From Thereva unica (Eukaryota > Arthropoda > Insecta > Diptera > Therevidae): a stretch of DNA of 64,000 bases. Every line of letters begins with the position of its first letter. The stretch's first letter is position 1. A program made the translations under genes and the position numbers. Under the pieces are notes generated by a model. The model did not search any database and was not told the DNA's origin. It saw nothing but the letters and a program-made list of their open reading frames with translations. The stretch lies in assembly GCA_949987705.1 (NCBI GenBank), contig OX465282.1:7490501-7554500 (forward strand), written 5' to 3'. Shown piece after piece: positions 58,896-64,000 of this stretch.

Positions 58896-59830
58896 TAAAA
58901 AATATATATATTTATAAAATAATTAAGTAAGGACTCATGTAGTTAAAGGAAGAACCAGAACCAACAACAACAACAGCAATCTTCTAACCAAAATATAAAC
59001 AAAAAAAACAAATATATAAAATATATATAAAAAAAATAAAATTAAAAAAATTCTTTACGAAAAAAAGAACAACGGCCTTAAAGACTAAAATCAAAAACAA
59101 AATTTAATAATATTTGAAACAAATAAACAATATATATAGCTCTTAAAAGAAGTTAAATAATCTCCATGTGCTTAGAATAATTTTTTCTAATAACAAAAAA
59201 AAATATAATAATTAAAACAATAAATAAGATGAAGAAAAAATTCATTATAATAAAAAATATTTAAAAAAAATGATTATAGTTGAAAGATGAAAAAAAATAT
59301 ATATAAATAATAATTAACAAATAATTGTAAAAAAATTGCAATCTTTGTTTTCTTCTTTTTTAAAATTAGGTGTTATACATATAAAAAAATAAAGGCGCGA
59401 TTTCTTACAATTATTAAATTATTTATAATAAAATGGATCGAACAGGATTTTTTTTATATATTATACATATATAGAAAAGAAAATGATCCTACTTTTTACA
59501 TGGATGTTATTAAGTAATAAAAAAAAAAATTTGTTAATTGATATTTCCCCCTATAAATCGTCCTTTTTTTATTACTTTTTATTACTTTAATTTTTAAAAA
59601 AATTAAAAATACATTTTTAATAAAATAAAACTAATGTTTGTTATTATTCCTAAAAAAACAAAAAGAAACATATTATTTATGAAAAAAAAAATAGTGTTAA
59701 AAACTTGATATTGTATTAATAAAAGTTCTATATTTTTTGTATAGTGATGATGTATACATAATTTCATACGAATCGAGAAAATACAATAAACAATATAATA
59801 AAAAAAAGTTTTGCTTTAGTATACTTATAC
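58896..59830 (+). other. nuf: nuf 3' UTR and poly(A) region
   Basis: Very A-rich sequence after the stop, free of transposon code, with several AATAAA signals (for example 59388-59393 and others to about 59805). The true cleavage site cannot be chosen by eye. A purine-rich caacaacaacagcaat run lies near 58963. Confidence 0.55.
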
Positions 59831-59930
59831 TTACTTTTTCCCTAATTAACTCAATTCGCGATAATCAATTTTACATTGCGTCGGCGTTGGTATATTTTCA
59901 GTAATACCATGTTTGCACTATGTTTGGTAT

Positions 59931-60500
59931 GAATTCGCCGAGCAGCGAGCCCGTTCCAACGATGCCCCATTTATCCAAATCGGAGCACTTTTGAAAAATC
60001 GGTCAAAATTATCCCAAGGGGTACCCCTTTGCATATTTTGCGGTTTTGGGAAATTTCTGGAGCGGCCCTTTTTTGAATGGGAAATTGTTAGGAACCCCCC
60101 AAGGAGTCTGTGAATTCAATCCCACCCCGGGCTGATCAGTATTTCCCGAGATAATGGGCATTCCGCAGTCCTTTGGGAATTCACAAAAGAGGGCATAACT
60201 CCCGAACCCCTTGGTATTTGTTGGCAAACTCAACTGGTCTGAATTCGTCGAGCGAGCCCTTTACAACGATGCCCCTATTCATCCAAATCGGACCACTTTC
60301 GAAAAATTGGCCAAATTTATCCCAAGGGGTACCCCTTTGCATAATTTCCGGTTTTGGGAAATTTCTGGAGCGGCCCTTTTTTGAAAGGGAAATTGTTAGA
60401 AACTTCCCAGGAGTCCGTGAATTTAATCCCACCCCGGGCTGACCATATTTCCCGAGATAACGGGCGTTTCGCAGCCCTCCATTGGGAATTCACACAGGGT
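59931..60500 (+). repeat. Tandem dimer of a roughly 310-bp unit
   Basis: The first unit begins gaattcgccgagcagcgagc at 59931 and the second gaattcgtcgagcgagccct at 60241. Both continue through atccaaatcgga, tcccaaggggtacccctttg, ttctggagcggcccttttttga, cccaccccgggctga and gggaattcacac. The units look about 85-90% alike. GC content is above the surroundings. It could be a satellite fragment or the body of an unknown element. Confidence 0.85.
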
Positions 60501-60790
60501 TGAACCTAAGACCAAAGGCTTCTTCAAAGCTGGAGAAATCAAATTTAGGGACTCCTCGAGGGGGAATTCAAAATTGTTTATTTAGAATCCCAGGGAGTGA
60601 ACATACTGCTTATCAAAACTTAAGGGCTGAAGTGGAAAGTTTAACCTTGGCAGATCTCAAAAGTTTAGAATTAGGGGTCCCACTAACGAGTGAAAGAAGA
60701 TAATATAGACTTGAGGGATGAGAATCCTTAGACGAGGTGATATTCAAAGTTTTATAGACTAACTAAAATTTCCGGGAACCATTAAGCACA

Positions 60791-61045
60791 GATGGCTTAA
60801 TCTAGAAAGGCCCTAACACGCATTTTGCGAATTTCACAGGAAAGCCGAAAAACGTTTAAAATTAGAGAGTTTTCACAGTTTTGCGTTAAATTTCGCATCA
60901 CTTACAAAATGAAGCATGACAAGTTGTTGCAGTTGCAGATCTCCCAAATTTCTGGAAAATGTTTAGCTACGTACAGGTTATAATTTACCATCAAAATTTC
61001 AATTTTGAAAAATTTGATGTTAGGGCCTTTCTAGATTAAGCCATC
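60791..61045. repeat. 255-bp MITE with perfect 28-bp inverted ends
   Basis: The ends are gatggcttaatctagaaagg followed by ccctaaca, and their exact complement. The interior is AT-rich and non-coding. No target duplication is visible. The perfect ends suggest a recent insertion. Confidence 0.85.
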
Positions 61046-61049
61046 GACA

Positions 61050-63190
61050 TGTACAATATTCATTTCAAGGACAAGGGGAAAAGGAGAAACAACAAAGTTT
61101 AAGAATCACATACACACATCCTCACTTAGATAACATTAGAAGACGGCCCCGTTAAATTAACTGCCAATCCAAACGGCTCAAAACTTATCCCTGTCTATAC
61201 CCAGGGAAGATATATCGAAACATATAAATGAACTTCCGCAGGATCTCTCGTCCGGCCCTGACGGAGTTCCTCATGCTGTTCTAAAATCCTGTGCAGGGGC
61301 CCTACTGTCTCCTCTTCTATGTTTATTTCAAAAATCCCTAAATAAAGGGCGCTTACTAACCTTATGGAAGAACTTTTATAATACCTGTCCATAAAAAAGG
61401 CTGTAAAAACGAAATATCTAATTATAGGCCAATTGCGAAGTTATCGCCTATACCACAACTCTTCGAATCTATTATTTATTCTGCTATCGCCCCTATCTGC
61501 AAAAGACTTATCTCAACAAACCAACATGGTTTTCTTGCAGCCCGTTCCACTACTACTAATTTACTGGAGTTCTCTTCACACACAGTTAGAGGCTTTGTCA
61601 CTGGCTGCCAAACTGACTGTGTCTACACAGACTTCAGTAAGGCTTTCGACAAGCTTTCCCACTCTATTATAGTTCTTAAACTAAAGAAATTAGGCTTTCC
61701 GCATGCCCTTGTGGTATGGTTCCAGTCGTCCTACCAGGCTCTATTTCGCGGAGTCAAATCTAAGAACATCGTAGCGTCCTCTGGGGCCTTATTACCGAAT
61801 ACGATTCGATCAAAAATATTTACGATTTGAGTTTACGATTCGATTTGAATTTCACATGATTGATTACGATCGTAACCAATATAAGTGATGCCATATATTT
61901 TTCCGAAAATATTCCAACCAAAGCCAACTTCACTTTTAATTTGACAATTGTATGTTATGAAAAATTAAATGAGAATTCTAAAAAAGCGATATTTTGATTG
62001 TCATTTTCATAAAATACCTAGGTATTTATGAAAATGACAGTAAAAAAAATGCTCTTCTAGAAATTTTTCCCGTTGCTTTGATCTCATTTAATTCTTCATA
62101 ACATAAAATGATAATTTTATGGACAGAAAAGCCTCAATAAGTAACAATATTAAATATAAACTCATAATAATGTTAAATAAACACCATAATTACTTTTGTT
62201 TACTTACATATTTTATTTTTATTTGTTTGTAATAACCACGTTTTTTAATACAACTACCGTCTTTTTTATTTACGAGCACCAAATATCAATCGTAGACATT
62301 TACGATTAATTTGTTACGATTTGAAGTTAAATCGTATTCAGTGGTACCAAAATTACGATTTACGATTAATCCGAATCGAATCGTATTCGGTAATAAGGCC
62401 CCTGGAGTTCCGCAAGGTAGTCATCTTGGCCCTCTCCTTTTTATTTTATCAATTGACGATATTGTTACCTAGCTAAGGCACTGTAAAATCCCTATTTACG
62501 CTGATGACATCAAACTGTGTCGCCACATAAGGAGTATAGCGGATTGCAAACTTCTGCAAGCAGATCTAAACGCCTTCTATTCTTGGTGTTCCAACAACCT
62601 TGTGCTTAATATTAGTAAATGCGAGATCATGACTTTTTGTAGGAAACGTGGTGTTATAACTTATGACTATACTTTCCTTGACAACAAGGTCCCCCGTACT
62701 GAATCTGTAATCGATCTAGGGGTTAGGTTAGAAAGTAAGTTGGATTTCTCCACCCACATCAATTATATCTCCTCCAAGGGCAATTCAGTCCTGGGATTTA
62801 TAAAAAGATGGTCCAAAGAGTTCAACAACCCCCTCATCACTAAACACCTAACGAATCGGTTCAAATGAAGTTCGTCCGGTTTGCACTCAGTCACCTCCCG
62901 TGGGATGACCCACTTGCTCTTCCGCCTTATGAGAACAGACTTAAATTGCTCAACTTAAGCTCTTTCCATAAGCGCCGTGAAGTCGCTGACGCTATATTCG
63001 TTCATCGACTGATGAATGACAAGGTGGACTCTGGTTTCTTAAGAAGCCGCACGTCTTTTAGAGTGAATAACTACAACCTGAGAGGTGATCCTCTCCTGCA
63101 CATTTATTCCACTAATACTAATTATGGCATGTTCGAACCGGTTAATGGGGGTATACAGACGGTGCACATTCATGGCAAGTAAAACCGGTT
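61050..63190 (+). mobile_element. Jockey-type retrotransposon, family A copy 3, split by a MITE
   Basis: Plus-strand RT code: EDISKHINELPQDLSSGPDG (61207-61265), VPHAVLKSCAGALLSPLLCL, frame shifts, ISTNQHGFLAARSTTTNLLE, YTDFSKAFDKLSHS (about 61625-61670), then the 618-bp MITE at 61784-62401, then GVPQGSHLGPLLFILSIDDI (62403-62465), IYADDIKLCRHIRSI (62494-62540), NISKCEIMTFCRKRG, VIDLGVRLESKLDFSTHINY, and the thumb and tail (RFALSHLPWDDPLALPPYEN, ending near 63182). It carries the YADD motif and a longer 3' half than the other copies. A few stops and shifts inactivate it. Confidence 0.9.
61784..62401. mobile_element. 618-bp fold-back MITE inserted in RT, CTG target duplication
   Basis: The ends begin gggccttattaccgaatacg and are inverted copies over at least 26 bp, with further weaker pairing inward, including a palindrome around tgtcattttcataaaatacc at about 61999-62040. 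CTG flanks both sides (61781-61783 and 62402-62404). Removing the element and one CTG restores the expected RT motif S-S-G-V-P-Q-G, so the empty site is known. It has no ORF. The 3-bp duplication is unusual and may point to a PIF/Harbinger-like or Chapaev-like transposase. Confidence 0.9.
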
Positions 63191-63760
63191 TTATAGATGA
63201 GAGAGGGAAGGGAGCGGAAGAACTTAACGAAACATTTTTCACGCAAAAGCAAACGCGTGAAAACTTACACACATATGAAATGTTATTTCTATCTCTTGTT
63301 TTCTTTAGCTCTGTTTTTGTCTGACAAGTGAATTTTATTTACAATACATGTAAACGTTCCTGTGTAGCATTCAAATTTACTACGCACAATTTACGCCCCG
63401 TGTGTGTTCCGAAGGGTTGAATAAAACCGGTTTTGCTCAGCACACTTATGGCAGCGTCTGTATACCCCCAATCGCATGCTCATAAATAATAACAAAAATA
63501 GGAGTGTGTTTAGCTTGCTAGTGAAGTTGTCTTTAAAAGGGCCCTTCTGAATGTGGCGTGACTCTCTGTGTGCCCCGCTCCCTTTTTGCTTTTTCACGCT
63601 TCTCTGTTTAATGTTTTTGATTTTATATGTTGTTTAATATTTTATGTTTGCATGTCTCAGCTGAGCCACGACTGCAGTGGTAAATGTTTCTCAGCCCAAG
63701 AGAAGTGCACCTTCTGAGTTTGAAGGGTAACTCTATTATTATTATTATAACAAATTGACA
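63191..63760 (+). mobile_element. Family A 3' UTR ending in a TTA/TAA tail, with a nested inverted fragment
   Basis: The 3' end of the family A copy is marked by ctctattattattattataa near 63732-63750, a short trinucleotide tail rather than poly-A. Within it, at 63391-63597, minus-strand code (LGVYRRCHKCAEQNRFYST) mirrors the plus-strand 3' end at 63140-63200, where GVYRRC-type sequence also occurs in another frame. This gives an inverted pair with gggggtatacagac in both arms. It could be tail-to-tail insertion of a related copy. Confidence 0.65.
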
Positions 63761-64000
63761 TTGACGAGAACTAAAACAAAAACAGGACAGCATAAATAAC
63801 GGTCATACATAATTGAAATAATCTGCCAATTTCGATCTATCCAAAGCAAAGACACACACCAGTATAGATGAAGTTCAGGGATTAATTTTTACGATATTCA
63901 TAATTGTTGCTCAAAATTATATCGATGTATTCTATATTTTTAAAGAAGATAATTAAATTAGCTTAAGTAATTTAAAAAAATTAATAATCCATAAAAATTT
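63761..64000. other. Intergenic, no feature seen
   Basis: AT-rich sequence to the window edge. Confidence 0.5.

Noticed and set aside
1..64000. CRISPR array, operon, prophage or other bacterial system
   Set aside because: The window is eukaryotic: spliced gene, insect retrotransposons, no direct-repeat and spacer pattern and no bacterial coding density.

Overview
This is a window of eukaryotic nuclear DNA from an insect, most likely a fly (Diptera). It is AT-rich, introns are long, splice sites are canonical GT/AG, and most of the sequence is degraded transposon debris. I see no bacterial, viral or RNA gene. The only host gene I recognise with confidence is nuf (nuclear fallout), the fly member of the class II Rab11-family interacting proteins (FIP3/FIP4), and it spans nearly the whole window on the + strand. 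The species cannot be fixed from the sequence. The placement rests on the nuf exons and on insect-type jockey, R1 and RTE retrotransposons.

nuf layout. An internal exon at 860-974 belongs to a long transcript that begins upstream of the window. A second, alternative first coding exon lies at 38216-38800, with its own in-frame stop upstream and a candidate TATA/initiator pair at 37747-37782. Both end in phase 0 and can join the common exons 45567-45701, 49121-49574, 49640-49767, 53330-53368 and 58749-58895. The short form comes to 495 codons, and the shared part is a long coiled coil ending in the Rab11-binding domain. The 3' UTR fills about 58896-59830. The intron between 974 and 45567 is 44.6 kb and encloses the alternative promoter. 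A possible second alternative promoter with a noncoding exon lies near 21.2-21.3 kb, and a weak nested minus-strand exon candidate lies at 45097-45339.

Transposons. I group the non-LTR retrotransposon remnants by similarity within the window. Family A (jockey type): 11.2-12.8, 46.8-48.0 and 61.05-63.76 kb, all +. Family B: 34.4-35.6 and 52.5 kb, +. Family C (jockey type): 27.4-29.1 and 42.6-43.7 kb, +; about 5.0, 31.1-31.5 and 56.2-57.0 kb, -. Family D: 33.6-34.2 kb, +. R1-type: 27.7-28.8 and 51.2-51.7 kb, -. RTE-type: 23.9-25.5 kb, -. Other fragments lie at 1-617 and 40.5-40.9 kb, -. All are broken by stops, frameshifts, deletions or insertions.

DNA transposons. There are a PIF/Harbinger-like remnant with 130-140 bp terminal inverted repeats (TIRs) and a broken SWIM-finger ORF (18517-19785); a mariner-type transposase tail (23.2-23.7 kb, -); two hAT-type non-autonomous elements with 8-bp target duplications (4651-5542, perfect; 36136-37052, near-perfect); and a set of small TIR or fold-back elements. 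Two of these carry 3-bp target duplications (34630-35049 and 61784-62401) and sit inside reverse-transcriptase genes. Several tandem repeats and a 310-bp satellite-like dimer (about 59931-60500) complete the picture. Intron stretches not listed as features show nothing I can name.
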